The notes beneath the pieces are model-generated. The model worked only from the letters and a program-made list of their open reading frames with translations. It had not been told where the DNA came from and did not search any database. From positions 62,001 to 126,000 of the forward strand of contig JBNGIQ010009180.1 in the NCBI GenBank assembly GCA_049999765.1: a stretch of 64,000 nucleotides of DNA, in the 5' to 3' direction. Source of the DNA: Phaeoceros laevis (lineage: Eukaryota > Anthocerotophyta > Anthocerotopsida > Notothyladales). This document shows, piece after piece, positions 1-11,900 of this stretch. The translations under genes and the position numbers were made by a program. Positions within the stretch are counted from its first letter, which is position 1; each line of letters begins with the position of its first letter.

Positions 1-1524
1 GGTTCGCAGCTTGTGACTGCAAAGAAAGATGATGAGATGGTGGAGGCTCCTCCTGGGTTTTGGCCCAGGGGTCCTCAAGCGTTGAGGCCGTCTTCCCCAA
101 CGGACGAAGATGATCTTCCGGAGTTTGATTTTGGCAGCGGAAGCAGTCAACGGGGGATGCTAGGAACGGGTCAGCAGGTGGTACCTGGAATAGCTGAACT
201 TGCGCATAAGAACTCTATGAATTCTGAATCAGCTCCAAATCAGTTCGGTGTTGAAGTGCCTAAAGAGCAGTCATTGCTCAACTCTGGCGTACCGGTATAT
301 CCTCACCCTTCTGCCACTTCTCGATTCTACACTGACATGCACAACGCTCGGGACTATACCGCTCCCTCTCCTGCTGCTGGTGGTGCTTACAACATGCAGC
401 AGACACCTTCTGCAGGAGCTGCTTCTGTTTACTCACAGCAGGGAGTTGGCCCTAATATGGATCAGCGTTTTCTTGGGAATCAGCAGCAGCCCTCTGTCAA
501 CCTTTCTTCTCTACCTTTGGCACAGGATCTTGCTTATATGAATGCTCCGGGTCGGCGGGATTATCCAGGTGAAGCTCTATCTCGTCAAGGGCAAATGGAA
601 ACTACAGAGTCCCTCATGGCAAGGGCTGGCACCCATCTTCCCAACGTGGGAGGCCAGTCTTTTGGGGTTCCAGATGCAACAGCTTTGCAGTATGCAGCTA
701 GGGGAGGTTTGCTAAACCAGCAGATGAGGACTGGTGGTCTTCCTGAATGGAGGCCTCAGGTGGCAGCAGGACCAACGACTTTCCAGGCTCCTAGACCAGC
801 ACTGTCCATGATTAGCAGCACTACCCCTGGAGTGTTTGCAGCTCAACAACAGCAAAGGTTTTCTGCTGTTGTCCAAGGACGTTCTGCAATGCCTGGTGAT
901 CCCACATGGGCTAGAGGACCTCCTCAGCAGTTGCTTCCTGATGCTGCTGCTGCTTCTAGAGCAGTGCAGGGATCGGCACCTGCAGTAGGAGCTGCTGGTG
1001 CACAAGTGGGTGCAGGAGCTGCTGGTATGGCAAAGTGGCAACATCCTAATCAATTCCAGAGGACAATTTATGCAACCAGGAAGCCCGTGGAGATAAAGGA
1101 CACTGCTGCAGCTCTTAGACAGAGGGAGATCCTGAATGCAAGGGATGCCTACCCTGGCAGGTCCGGAGATCCTTACAGTGCAAATTCCACGAGGAGTAGA
1201 GACCCCAGAAAGCACAGAAGGGACCGAAGCAGGAGCAGAGACAGGGGCAGGGGGCGAAGCCGTAGTCGAAGCAGAGACCGCGGCCGCAGTAGGAGTAAAG
1301 ATCGGCATCGTCCAAAGGACAAGGACAAGGACAGTGGGCGAGGAAGGGACAGGGAAAGAGACAGATCTAGGGACAGGTCAAGGGGCAGATCGCGGAGCCG
1401 AAGTCGGGGCAGAAGCAGGGAAAGGAGTAGGGAGAGGAGTAAGGAGAAAAGCACTGAAAGAAACAGGGAACGAAGTAGAGAAAGGGAGAGGGATCGCAGT
1501 CCAAGTCCGAAGACCAGCAAATAG
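1..1524 (+). CDS. RS-rich nuclear protein, 3' part (possible SPOC/TFIIS-family C-terminus)
   Basis: The reading frame is open from the left edge to a TAG at 1522-1524, so the 5' part lies outside the window. The visible part (about 507 codons) starts with a Pro-rich stretch and the acidic motif DDLPEFDF. A long Gln/Ala/Pro-rich low-complexity region follows, then a basic tail of about 110 residues made of alternating Arg-Ser and Arg-Asp (RS/RD domain). RS tails bind splicing factors and direct proteins to nuclear speckles. The PPGF plus DDLPEFDF pair resembles the C-terminal part of plant proteins with TFIIS-M and SPOC domains, but neither domain lies in this part, so the family is a guess. 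The other strand is also open here for long stretches because the RS codons are repetitive; that is a shadow. Confidence 0.75.
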   Translation, partial: GSQLVTAKKDDEMVEAPPGFWPRGPQALRPSSPTDEDDLPEFDFGSGSSQRGMLGTGQQVVPGIAELAHKNSMNSESAPNQFGVEVPKEQSLLNSGVPVYPHPSATSRFYTDMHNARDYTAPSPAAGGAYNMQQTPSAGAASVYSQQGVGPNMDQRFLGNQQQPSVNLSSLPLAQDLAYMNAPGRRDYPGEALSRQGQMETTESLMARAGTHLPNVGGQSFGVPDATALQYAARGGLLNQQMRTGGLPEWRPQVAAGPTTFQAPRPALSMISSTTPGVFAAQQQQRFSAVVQGRSAMPGDPTWARGPPQQLLPDAAAASRAVQGSAPAVGAAGAQVGAGAAGMAKWQHPNQFQRTIYATRKPVEIKDTAAALRQREILNARDAYPGRSGDPYSANSTRSRDPRKHRRDRSRSRDRGRGRSRSRSRDRGRSRSKDRHRPKDKDKDSGRGRDRERDRSRDRSRGRSRSRSRGRSRERSRERSKEKSTERNRERSRERERDRSPSPKTSK

Positions 1525-2256
1525 GTAGCTTAAGCTTCAGCTTGTATATTATCGCTAGGCTCCGTTGCTTTGACTTTGGAGGCCCTTCACCTAATGAGGT
1601 GGTGTCCTAGTCATGTTGGTGGGCACATGCGGGTGCATATTTTTCACAGTTATGTTGAGCAAGTTACCACCCTAGGTTGACTCTCCAGCAGAAACGGTCA
1701 TAGGCTTGTGCTCGCCAAAGTTGCTTCAGATCCCAGAAGAGAAGACTCGCCAATGTCGGTAGAACTTATTTGTCAATTATATTGCACCAACAGAGTTGCA
1801 AGCCATATTTCTTGCGTGTCATGTGTTGACATCTGTGTGACTTTGGTCCTTTTACGGCAGCTTGTGTTGTGCTCGGCGGTAAAGCAGATGTGGTTTATTA
1901 CTATCCCTTCCAGCCCGAACAGGCATGACATGATGGCACGGACTCGCTAATTATGCATTTTAGTTATTTTAAGTGAAAGGTTTACTGGCATCTATACTCG
2001 TACTCCGGTAGTCTTTTGGACAAAACAAAGGGGCATGTCCATGATTCATGAATATTAATTATTAATTAATAGACTTTGTAAAGTACATCCTGCAGACCTG
2101 TCAACTCTAAACATCCTGCACACCTGTCAAGCTATAAACACACACACTCAGCGTAGCCCAAGTAGCCAAAGAATCCTCTAAGCCATGAGCAAACTGAATG
2201 CCTTGTCCGCCTGTTTCCTACACCCAAGCCGACCATCGAAAGAATGATTGCGGGAG
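1525..2256. other. 3' UTR and intergenic spacer
   Basis: No credible coding region. It holds the 3' UTR of the RS-rich gene, an AT-rich stretch near 2045-2075 and a short imperfect duplication (about 28 bp, 2088-2140, built on 'catcctgcaNacctgtcaa'). Confidence 0.5.
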
Positions 2257-3069
2257 TCAAAAGTTTCTGTACAAATCTTCTTCCAATGCATTTAACTGTG
2301 GCAGCTTCACCTTCACTGCTGCGAGAGCCACAACCAGGTCATCCATGCCTGCCAATCTTTCGGGGTAGAACTGTATATGCTCCGGGACACCATCTTCATC
2401 CAGCTGCAACCTGTACAGTGGCCGACCAGCACCGAAGTTGCCGAGCAGTCCGTAGGACGTCTCGGAGCCATCCATGGTCACGCAAGTGGTATCACTGCAA
2501 GCAGCATTCTCCAGCTGTGTGCTGTAAAGAAACTCCAGCACCGCCGATGCCTCCTGCTCAAACTCCCGCAATGGGCCTCCAGTAAACTGCATTTTCCGGA
2601 GCTTGTTCAACCCCTCCCCCAGCTCCACCATGGCTCCGCGGTGATTCTGGTTCAGCAGATGGTACAGAGCCACAGCACACTGCAGGATGCCATGAAGGAT
2701 GCTGCGCTGCGGCTCGTTTGCCTCGTTCCAGAGGCCCTCCAGCACATCGTGGCACGCATAGTAGTCTCCGGAATTGAAGAGTTGCACGCCTTCCGCAAAA
2801 TTAAGCCGCGATTTGTCTTCCGCCACTTCATCATCGTCCCATCGGTATCGAGCAGCTAGTACAAGGTCTCCCCGCTTGCTCAGGGCAATTCTTCTCCCAA
2901 GCCTCACCAAGACCGTTCCCCCAGATTCAAGGGCCCCCGAGCACTTTGGCTGCGTTGGCTGCCTGCAAATTTTCCTCTTCATCCACCAACAGGACCCTGA
3001 CCGAGACAGTCTACTCGACCAGGTTACTGATGAGCATCCCATCACTCGCCCCATCCTCCCTCTGCTCAT
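2257..3069 (-). CDS. DUF309 domain protein, probably plastid-targeted
   Basis: Single-exon ORF of 270 residues on the minus strand, ATG at 3067-3069. The N-terminal 90 residues are rich in Ser, Arg and Trp with few acidic residues, compatible with an organelle transit peptide. Residues about 95-165 carry the DUF309 signature: an FAEGVQLFNSGDYYACHDVLE segment, then LW, then a helix with ILHGILQCAVALYHLLNQ, then a Gly-Ala-Leu-rich helix. The family is a small helical fold of unknown biochemistry found in cyanobacteria and plastid-bearing eukaryotes. The C-terminal part (GSETSYGLLGNFGAGRPLYR and FYPERL) looks like a plant-specific extension. The gene is divergent from the CRM protein gene with 172 bp between start codons. 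The first exon is modelled only by the first ATG; a spliced 5' start is possible. Confidence 0.75.
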   Translation of the reverse strand: MSRGRMGRVMGCSSVTWSSRLSRSGSCWWMKRKICRQPTQPKCSGALESGGTVLVRLGRRIALSKRGDLVLAARYRWDDDEVAEDKSRLNFAEGVQLFNSGDYYACHDVLEGLWNEANEPQRSILHGILQCAVALYHLLNQNHRGAMVELGEGLNKLRKMQFTGGPLREFEQEASAVLEFLYSTQLENAACSDTTCVTMDGSETSYGLLGNFGAGRPLYRLQLDEDGVPEHIQFYPERLAGMDDLVVALAAVKVKLPQLNALEEDLYRNF

Positions 3070-3241
3070 CCATCCACGCGAGTAGTTGGAGTGGAAGTCC
3101 TGTCAATGTTGTGTAAGCAGCAAAAGTCCTCGCTTTGTGATTCGGTAGACCTAAACATGAATCTAAATGTGAAATGAAATTGGAGGGACGTCCGCTAGAT
3201 TTCTGATGTCGCCATAGCAGGCAACTGGCGCGTGAGGCGAC

Positions 3242-3995
3242 ATGATTGCCCTCAGGCACTGCCGGCCGGCGGCTCTGCCAACTAAGGCCACCCCCTTTTT
3301 GGTGGAATACGGTAATGCTCTCCGGTCGGTAGCCTGCCATAGGCAGCCCAAGGCAAGGGTTGGTCCTTGCTTGTATCTCTGCACCACACCTGGAGCTACC
3401 AGGGCATCCGTGGCCAATGAAGAGAAGCAGAAGAATGCAGTGGAGGCCGTTGGGCCAGTGAGGAGAGTTTTCAGGTTACTGGATACCAAGGAGGTGAAGG
3501 AGCTTCGTGCATTTGCGCACCAGCAGAAGAATGACATTGTGATTCAACATGTGAGCTTTCGGACATTGACTCAGAGCATTCAGATCTTACAAGTGTGGCG
3601 CTCACATATCTTCTGGTTGGTGATGGGCAGGTTGGAAAATTGGGGGTGACACCCACGGTGGTGAGGAACCTTAGCGATGCTTTGGAAGCAAACGAGCTCA
3701 TCAAGGTAAGGTGTCGTTTGTTTTTTTATTAGCAGAAGCTGTGACGTTGCAGTTTTCAGGAAGTGCGATTTTGATGGTGCAGGTTCGGATACTGAGCAAC
3801 TGTCCAGAAGAGTTGGAAGACATGCGATTGCAACTCGAGCAGAAGACGGAGGCGCAAGTGATTGAAAAGATTGGGGGCACTATGTTGCTCTACAGGCCCA
3901 GCCTCAACAAATTAGCTGCTGCAGAGAAGAAAAAGCAGGTACAGAAGCAGGGGCCAAGGCCGGGGCAGCGTAGAAGCACGAGTAGGAGGTACTAG
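3242..3995 (+). CDS. Single CRM/YhbY-domain RNA-binding protein, organellar
   Basis: Three exons, 3242-3550, 3631-3705 and 3783-3995, give 198 residues. All introns are GT-AG (80 and 77 bp) and the frame is kept. Residues 1-60 are basic with a run of Arg and Cys, fitting a mitochondrial or plastid presequence. The CRM (YhbY) domain follows: the alpha-1 segment LLDTKEVKELRAFAHQ, then VGKLGVTPTVVRNL across the second junction, ELIKVRILSNCPEEL, and the closing beta strand IGGTMLLYRP. CRM proteins bind group II introns or rRNA in organelles; single-domain forms resemble bacterial YhbY, a ribosome-assembly protein. The C-terminus is a basic K/R/Q tail. The gene converges on the SUF4-like gene, with 348 bp between stop codons. 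Confidence 0.85.
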
Positions 3996-4343
3996 GTAGT
4001 GATTGTGGAGCCCAACTTGGTCCCCGGTCTAGATGTTGCAGGTCTGCTGAGAACTGGACTATCAACCAGTCGTACAGTAAGTTTAGACAAATTGTCTGCC
4101 CTTAGGCAGCCCACGCTGGATATGGCATCGAAGTAGTTCTCAATAAAGAACTGACAAAAAGTTGTCATTCATTGTTTTGCAGAATTTTGCGGTTCGAAAC
4201 AGTCCACTGTTTAACGTCACATACGATGGTTGTCACCATGTCACAGAAGTGCCACAATATGTGACATTGAATAATTGGCTCTGTCCTACTCAAAACCGTC
4301 AGTCTTGGGGGCCGCCGACAGTGAACCCCTTGTGGTTCAGGGG
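3996..4343. other. Convergent 3' spacer
   Basis: Stretch between two convergent stop codons. It must contain both 3' UTRs and polyadenylation sites. No other structure was recognised. Confidence 0.5.
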
Positions 4344-6895
4344 TTACGCCACTTTGAATCCCATCCGACCTACTAAAGTGCTTTCCAAAATCTTTCGATC
4401 AAAAGCAGCATCACTAGTGTTCACCTGCACCAACCACACAAATCACGTCAGCAACTGCCTGTAACTCAAACTGCACAATTAGGTGAACAGTAAAGTTCGC
4501 CAAGGAGGGATATGGTTGCACCTTACCTGCAGTTCGTCCTCCTTGATTTGGTAGTGTAGCAACGACGCCCTTTTCTCTTCCTGGAGTTTTTTTAGCACAC
4601 AGAGTGTCAGAACTGTTGCTACATTGCTTTCACATCACCTTTGCCGGAAGGAAAACTATTCAGCTACGCTACAAAGAAACCTCGAGCCCAGGGTTCTTAC
4701 CATGGACATCGTTTCATCCTCCCATACCAAGTACACCTCATTTACTGTTCCTGCTCCTCCCGGGACTGGTGGCTTGTTCGATATAACTGGCGGTGGCCCT
4801 ATGGAGGGACCCCCTGTGTTTGGCCCAGAAGCATACATGTGGCTGACAGGAAGAGGTATGACAGGCATACCTGCAAGAATCTCAATCAGAAAACCTTAAT
4901 TATCAACACAAAAAGCCACGACAACTACGACAACTCAAATGAAAATAACTGACATCAGCAGTACATGTACTTACCCATGTAGGGATGAGGGGGAAAAGGT
5001 GCTGGCAGTCTTGACAGCCCAGATACCATGTTGCCCACTAAAGGCTGTCCTTCATCTCCAGGTGGTCTAGGTGGCAAGGGACTTGCAGCTCCAGGTGGTG
5101 GTGGAGGGCCAGGTGATAGAGGTGATGCATGAAGCCCATTAGTTGGTGTTCCAAGAGGAAAAAGAGATTGGGAGGTAGGAAGGGTAGTTGGAGGTGGACG
5201 GATGGGAAACAAAGGCTGTGAGACACCAGGTGCTGTAGGGCTTGAACTTGGAAGAGCTGGCCTCACATTTTGAATTGGAAAGAGCGGCTGTGGTGGTTGG
5301 GGAGGTCGAGAAGCCATGGCTTGTCCTGGCATAGATGTCCAAGCCGGAGGCGGCTGAGGTGGCCAGGCTGGAGGGCGGGGTGCACCAGCAGGAGGAACAT
5401 ACCTGCAAAGCAATCGAGACATGAGGACCAAAAGTAGCACGAAAGAATGACCTTGCAAACATAAGCCATAATTCATGATCAAATATGGATCCTATAACCT
5501 GCAAGAAGTATGGACTCTCCTTGATCAAAGACTTATCTGAAATTGACATACCAGGGTAACTGCCAACTTCAACTAAGTGTAGACAAGTGCGTGGAGGGGA
5601 AAACACTGTCTGGACAGCTAACTGGCTTATCAAACCCAATCAGACAACTAAGTTTAGGACAAAAAGTCTACTCCAAAAGAAATGTCCTACGCACCTTGAT
5701 GGTAATCATGCATCCAACACCTGGCACACAAAAAGGCACCAAGTGTAAGGTAGGGAAGAGATACTTACACAGGCGGAATTGCAGTATACAGCGGTTGGGG
5801 GGGCATACCCAGAGCGGACGATCCCATGCCAATTCCTCCAAATGCAGAAGGGGGGGGAAACTCCACCCTTGCAACCTTCGACGGTTTCTCTTCTTCTGTA
5901 TAAACGACTCAGCGAAAGAGGTTAAGATTGCCCATACAGAAAACCTGAAGGAAAGTAAGTATCCTGCAACATGTTTGTGCAGGGCTTCCGTGTCTGGACA
6001 TGCAACACCAATGATAGCAAAGAGATACACTTTCTGACCTTAAACACCATATGTGTTCCTTAAGGTGACCCTTGAAGAATCAACTTTAGCACGGGCATCA
6101 AATGTATTTTGCTCCCTTTCCAAATTCAGACAGATCACACAAGTTTCCCCATCAACAAAACAGACACAAAATCCCACGTTGACCACCATACATCACCATG
6201 CAATTCATAAGCACGGGCTAAGAGATTAAAAGAAAGAAGGATATCACGAAAGTCAGGGGTAGACTACAAGATACAACCTAAAGCAAGCAGCAGGACGAGA
6301 GAGCTCATCACAGATGGACCGCACTCCCACGATGACATCACAACGGGCACAGGAGACTCTCAGCGCAAAGGACATCTTGCGAGAAGAATCCAATCCGGTG
6401 AACACTTCCACTAACCCAAGGAACCAATAAAGTGCTATATCTGACTGATTCCAGGGTAAATTTCTTACCATCAACCAGCTCGCTTCCATCATGTGCCGCT
6501 AGAATCTCTGGAGGAATGCCTTGCATACCAAATATTTCCAGCTCAGTTGACTCTCTGTCAGCCTTTGCATTGGGAACCCTGCACAAAGAACAATATTTAC
6601 AACACCGCCTAGCGGTACACGGGATGCACCGTGCCAAAAAGGGCAATACTTCACAACAAGCTGACAACATTCTAAAGGTCATGCGTGAGATGATGATATC
6701 TCACTTCGTGATAGACTCCTTGTGCACTTGAAGGACGTGCACCACCATCCCTCCCGCAGTCGAGAGCTTCTTGTGGCAAACATGACACTTGAAGTGCTTG
6801 GCCTTTTGATGCTGGATAAGGATCTTCTCATCCTCAAACTCACGCTCGCAATAGTAGCACCACACCTTGAAGGACTTCTTTTTTTTCTTCCCCAT
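4344..6895 (-). CDS. SUF4: SUF4 / BuGZ (ZNF207)-type C2H2 zinc-finger protein
   Basis: Seven exons on the minus strand: 6895-6705, 6578-6469, 5895-5769, 5402-4975, 4870-4701, 4580-4527 and 4424-4344, with GT-AG introns in consistent phase, total 386 residues. The N-terminus is the diagnostic MGKKKKK followed by two C2H2 fingers (CYYCEREF...HQKAKH and CHVCHKKL...HVLQVH). [18 protein letters not shown] follows, and a long Pro-rich central region. The tail has [23 protein letters not shown] and [15 protein letters not shown], all conserved in the plant family. Arabidopsis SUF4 activates FLC with FRIGIDA; animal BuGZ binds Bub3 and microtubules and phase-separates. A FLC role is unlikely in a seedless plant, so the ancestral nuclear/spindle role is more plausible. 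Start codons of this gene and RPA43 are 291 bp apart, head to head. Confidence 0.93.
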
Positions 6896-7186
6896 CGCAA
6901 CCTGTCACAGTTGCCTCAACTGGCCGACGAGTTCCGGGCGCTGCTTTTAATCATCCGCAAGCAAAAACTTTTCACTCTGCACACCTCCGGTGCTGGTAAA
7001 CCGCCTGCCGCGTCCGCTGCTGCTGATGGGAGAGCCTTCTCGCTCGATTGGATGTCGAATTTCCCAGCATACCACGCTGTTCTTTATTGTTTTCGTTGAT
7101 GGGGGGCTTATTAGGGTTTGAGCCTGGGACTCTCGAGAGTCAAAACCGCCTACCTCAGTACAGTCCGTGAAATTAGAGAACCCGCG
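6896..7186. promoter_or_regulatory. Shared divergent promoter of SUF4-like and RPA43-like genes
   Basis: The 291 bp between the two opposed ATGs must contain both promoters and 5' UTRs. The right half includes 'ttattagggtttgagcc' at about 7108, an AGGGTTT element like the telo-box common upstream of plant ribosome and translation genes. That would suit a Pol I subunit. I saw no clear TATA box. Confidence 0.4.
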
Positions 7187-8471
7187 ATGTCGGCAGCCCA
7201 AGGGTTGTCGTGTAAAGGGGCGAATCCTCTGGAATATCTCAAGATTGTGGCAGCTAGTCTTCGGACATACTTACACCCCTCGCGCTCCGGCAATGTACAG
7301 CTAGGCGTTGCAGAGACTCTGAACTCGCTACTCTTCAAGTAACTACTGCACTCCATGTTGCAGCCTGCAATCCTCAGTCAGACACTTCTGATGGTGTTGA
7401 GTGCATGGTGCAGATTATAGAACCGGCAGTAACTCTGTTGCTACTGGCTGGACTAATAAATTGGATATGCAGGTACAGCGAAGAGTTTGATGGCGTGGTG
7501 CTGGCCTACTTGGAGCCCAAGGTTGTAGGGCGAGATTGCAAGGTTCTGAGCGGACTCTACCCCTACTTCCATCTGAAGGTGACAGCCAGCATGCTCATTT
7601 TCTGTCCTAAATCTGGGATGAAGCTAGGTAGGCGACGCTTTTGTCATCCTTCAAGCATGTGAATGATTTTCGTGAACATAGAACCTGACGCTGCTTGATT
7701 ATATCGTGCAGACGGGAAAGTAAACAAACTCGAGAAGGATCACCTGGGGGTACTTGTTTTGGATGTCTTCAACGTCTCCATTGCCATAACTGATATCAGA
7801 GATGATCTGCATTTTCAAGGCACGGTATGGTCTTTTCAGGGTGATGCTGACCTTGGCACGTTGCGTCAGGCACCTCATTCTGACGTTTTCGGTTGGTTTC
7901 CCTTGACAGGAAGACGATCCATCAAATCCTGAACGAGCCTGGATCAGCAAAGCCGATAGCAGGCATGTGATCCGACTGGGGAGTTTCATCACTTTTACTG
8001 TGAAGAGGTGATTTTGTTTTTTTGAAGTTGCTGGTTTTGCATGTCCTGCATACGGTATGAATGGCCTGGTTGTTCAAGCGGGAGGTTTGCCATGCAGTGT
8101 GCAGGAGGCCGAGCAGTTCATTGAGATAACTGGCTCTCTCCAGTCGCCCAACACAGGCTGCTCGTTGTGGCTGGCCAGTAGGTCAAGTCCTTTCAAGTCT
8201 CGCCTGACCAACGGTGTTACGCCCAGCAGGTTGGTGTTGGCCTTTGTGCTGTGCCAGCTTACAGTGCTTTCTTTGCTACTCTGCGTTACTAGTTCTTGAT
8301 GTCTGTGTTGCTATTAGGATAACGGAAAACTGTGGGATCAAGCATAAATTACACTTCAGATCGGACACCCAAGCACAGCCAGAGATCAACGACAAGAAGA
8401 AAAGGGCCAGTAAGGACGATGGCAAAGCCGTAGTCGAGAGGAACCACAAGTTCAAGAGAAAAAAGACCTGA
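7187..8471 (+). CDS. RPA43: DNA-directed RNA polymerase I subunit RPA43-like
   Basis: Six exons: 7187-7338, 7473-7627, 7712-7824, 7910-8007, 8098-8229 and 8318-8471. All borders are GT-AG, 267 residues. The N-terminal half is the SHS2/RPB7-N-like fold, with YLHPSRSGNVQLGVAETLN, then YSEEFDGVVLAYLEPK and ILSGLYPYFHLKVTA after the usual pattern. The S1-like OB part follows (DHLGVLVLDVFNVSIAI, FITFTVKR, IEITGSLQSPNTGCSLWL). The C-terminus is a Lys-rich tail (KKKRASKDDGKAV...KFKRKKT) typical of nucleolar proteins. RPA43 pairs with RPA14 in the Pol I stalk and contacts Rrn3. The plant protein is about this length. The ATG at 7187 is the first in frame that gives the conserved N-terminus. Confidence 0.88.
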
Positions 8472-8959
8472 CGTTTCTAGTGGCAACAAATCTTGCCTTG
8501 TATCATAGTCACCTCCGTGGTTATCCAAAATCACGGCTTCATTGAAAAAAACCCATTTTTTGTCCTGCTTTGATGAAGGCCACCCTGCCGATTAGAGGTG
8601 AAGCCAACCAGCAGCCCTGGGCTCTGCATGTGTCTGGACCCTGGAAGACTGGAAGTTCTCCGAGTTCAATACATAATGCAGCATGTGGAGTATGGATCAC
8701 AGTCTTGACCAAGTTCAGTTTGGGGAGTAGCACGGCAACACATCTTCGTGTCACCAGCGGCACGGACTCGGGCACGCTTAGAGAAGTTGGCCTTGGCTCT
8801 AAATTCGTATTAGCTAGGTGCAAACAGTGGTTAATGCGATCACGCTCAGTTGAATGCGTAACGGCAAAGGCGTATCACCAACAAGTGTTGGTGACACTTG
8901 GCTAACTGACAACCAACGCAGCCAGAAACTTTCTGGTGCTTCGCTGCTACCTCGGTGAC
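8472..8959. other. Spacer upstream of the fucosidase gene
   Basis: No convincing coding exon. It must hold the RPA43 3' UTR and the fucosidase promoter. A first exon encoding a signal peptide for the fucosidase could hide here, because the modelled protein has none. Confidence 0.4.
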
Positions 8960-11900
8960 ATGAAGGCCAACTCTGAGGTGGACTACATGTGGGTTGATGG
9001 CCAAGGAGAAAGCGGTTCAGTCACGGGCGGGGAGCTTAAAGTGCAATTCTTTCAACCAGCGGACTTCTGGACAGAAGCCTTGCCGGTGGGGAATGGCAGG
9101 CTTGGGGCCATGGTGTTTGGTGGTGTTGAGACTGAGCTTCTCCAACTCAATGGTAGGGTTCGTTCATGGCAGGTGTACGTCCAACTGCAACAGTATGGTT
9201 GAGATACGTCAAGTAGCTGATTTGAGGCGAACCTTGCACCTCTGAATGCAGAGGACAGCCTTTGGTCAGGGGGCCCGAAGGACTGGAACAATCCTAGAGC
9301 GGCTCAAGTACTTCCTGAAGTAAGGAAGCTCGTGTGGGATGGAAGGTTCGAGGACGCCACAGCTTTGTCTCGACAAATGCTTGGCCCGTATGCCCAGGTA
9401 GTCTATTGTGACCCAGAGTATGCATGTTTGCCTGGTTGTAACGTGGTTAGCACGATGTAACCATGCAAGCGGTGTTGTGGTCACAGGTCTATCAACCATT
9501 GGGTGATCTCAAACTTGTCTTCGGAGACTGTCACAGGGCATATGACACTTCAAGCTACAAGAGAGATCTGGATTTGAATACAGCAGTAGTATCTACAAGG
9601 TATGATATTGATGGGACTGCCTTCACTGAGGAGGTTTTCTGCTCCCAGCCTCATCAGGTTCTGGCGTTGAGGATCTCTGCAAGCAAAGGAGGTGCGGTTG
9701 GGTTCCATGTTACACTCGACAGCCAGCTGCTCGAGATTAAGAAAAGCTTGGGAGTGGATCGCCTGGTTTTACAGGGTCGGTGTCCTGGAGACGTACCCGA
9801 TCCAGTCTCTTTGGATCCAGGGTTGGGAGAACCTACATATATGTCTGGATCAGGGTGTCTTGGAATGTCATTTGCTGTTATTCTGGAGGTGCACATCAGT
9901 CCTGGGCAAGGGAAGATAAAAGTCGCTGGTGCTGAAACCTTTCATGTTGAAGGCGCAGACTGGGCTGTGCTACTTGTAACTGCAGCATCCTCCTTTGCTG
10001 GCCCCAGGCACGATCCAGTCACTGCAGGGAAGGACCCTGTGGCAGCTTCTTTCAAGTTCCTTAATCGCCTGCATGGTGTGTCCTTTGATGACCTCCTTGC
10101 TTCACATTTGGCAGATTACCAGCCACGTTTCCAGCGTGTCAGTCTACACCTGTCCAGGAACACCAAGCTGCAGAGTGGCAGGAATGTCAAAGAGCAGTGC
10201 AACATTTCGTGTGATAGTCCAGAAGTTCAGTCCTCTAGGGCAAACAAGAAGAAGATGCTAGATCAGATTTCAGAATTACATGGTGTTGACGCATTCCCCA
10301 GCACTTCAGGCTCCCGAAAGCATCCGGACAGAGAAGCCCGTGAAGCGAGAAATGATAATCCGGTGGAAGGGTTGCAAGTAAACGAGCTGTCAACGAAAGA
10401 GAGGATACAGATGTTTGGCCACGATGAGGATCCTGCGTTGGTGGTGCTGCTTTTCCAATATGGGCGATACTTGCTGCTTGCATCTTCCAGGCCTGGAAGC
10501 TTTGTTGCCAATCTTCAGGGTCTTTGGAATAAAGATCTGTCACCGTCCTGGAGGCATGTTTGTAGTATCTGCTTTTGTTTTCCCAAACGACTGACTGATC
10601 TATCCAAGCCTGTGCAACATAATTTGGCGCCTAATCAGTAGTCCAAGGTTCAGGGCGGAACGTACCTAGTTTCAACTGACACCCCTGTGACCATCTTTTG
10701 CAGATGTGTACCGCACCTTAACATCAACCTGGAAATGAACTACTGGCCAGCTGAAACGTGCAATCTGCCTGAATGTCATGAGCCTTTGTTTGATTTGATT
10801 TCTGCATTGGCTATTAATGGCCGAAGGACTGCTTTGGTACTCAACGTTGCTAAACAACATGCTCATGAAATAGCTGTTTGGATTCTTATGTTGTAAACGA
10901 CCAACTATGCTTCAAACGGTTGTCCTTTGATGTGCAGGTGAATTACAGCTCAAGGGGATGGGTTTGCCATCATAATGCTGATATTTGGGCCCAGACCGCT
11001 CCGATAGATGGAGACCCAGTTTGGGCACTGTGGCCAATGGGTGGAGCATGGGTGTCACTTCATGTCTGGGAGCACTATGTTTTCTCCTTGGACATTGTAA
11101 GCATTGCCGTACTCTGTGTGGTTGAAGCAGGCCATGGACAGATTGCAGTTGATAGTCTTCTGCGATCCTGAACAGGATTTCCTTCGAGAGAGAGCGTATC
11201 CCCTTCTAAAAGGTTGCTCGGAGTTCTTATTGGACTGGCTCGTGGATGATGGGGAAGGAAATCTCGTAACCAACCCATCTACATCTCCTGAGCATTACTT
11301 CGTTACACCAAGTGGAGAACGAGCTTGTGTGACCTATGCTGCAGCTATGGATATGGCAATCATCCGAGAGGTTTTCTGTGCCCTCACATCAGCAGCCGAG
11401 GTATGCAGTAGTAAGCTGGTGGTTCAACTGTCCTTGCTGATGCTGGAGGTAAGGTTTCAGTATTGGAATTACGGCTATATGCAGGAACTGGGATTCAGTA
11501 ATGACGATTTTCTGGAACGGGTTAAAGATGCACAAAGCAGGCTTCTTGCACCCAAAATCGGAAAGGATGGTTTGCTTCTAGAATGGGTATTTTACTCAGT
11601 CATGTTAGATTGCCAGACGGTTTCCAGCCTTCTATGAAGAAACTACTGACATAATGACACTGCTGATGCCGCAGCCCCAGGAATTTGAAGACTCAGAGCA
11701 GCATCACAGACATATGTCACATCTATTCGGCCTTTACCCCGGCCATACCATCTTTCCTGCAACTACCCCTGAGTTATGCGAAGCAGCCAGTAAAAGTATC
11801 ATAAAGAGAGGTAACAACCCCTCTTGAAACTCAAGAGATCAATTAGGTGCAAAATTTCATGGCATCACGGTTATTCTTGGAAGATACCTTCCACAGTTGG

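Noticed and set aside
712-1520. Long minus-strand open frames opposite the RS-rich gene
   Set aside because: They mirror the repetitive Arg/Ser and Gln/Ala codons of the plus-strand gene and show no domain.
4604-4952. Plus-strand ORFs over the 3' half of the SUF4-like gene
   Set aside because: Antisense to exons 5 and 6 of the zinc-finger gene.
8539-8905. ORFs on both strands upstream of the fucosidase
   Set aside because: I hoped for a signal-peptide exon, but found no hydrophobic N-terminus followed by a donor in the right phase.
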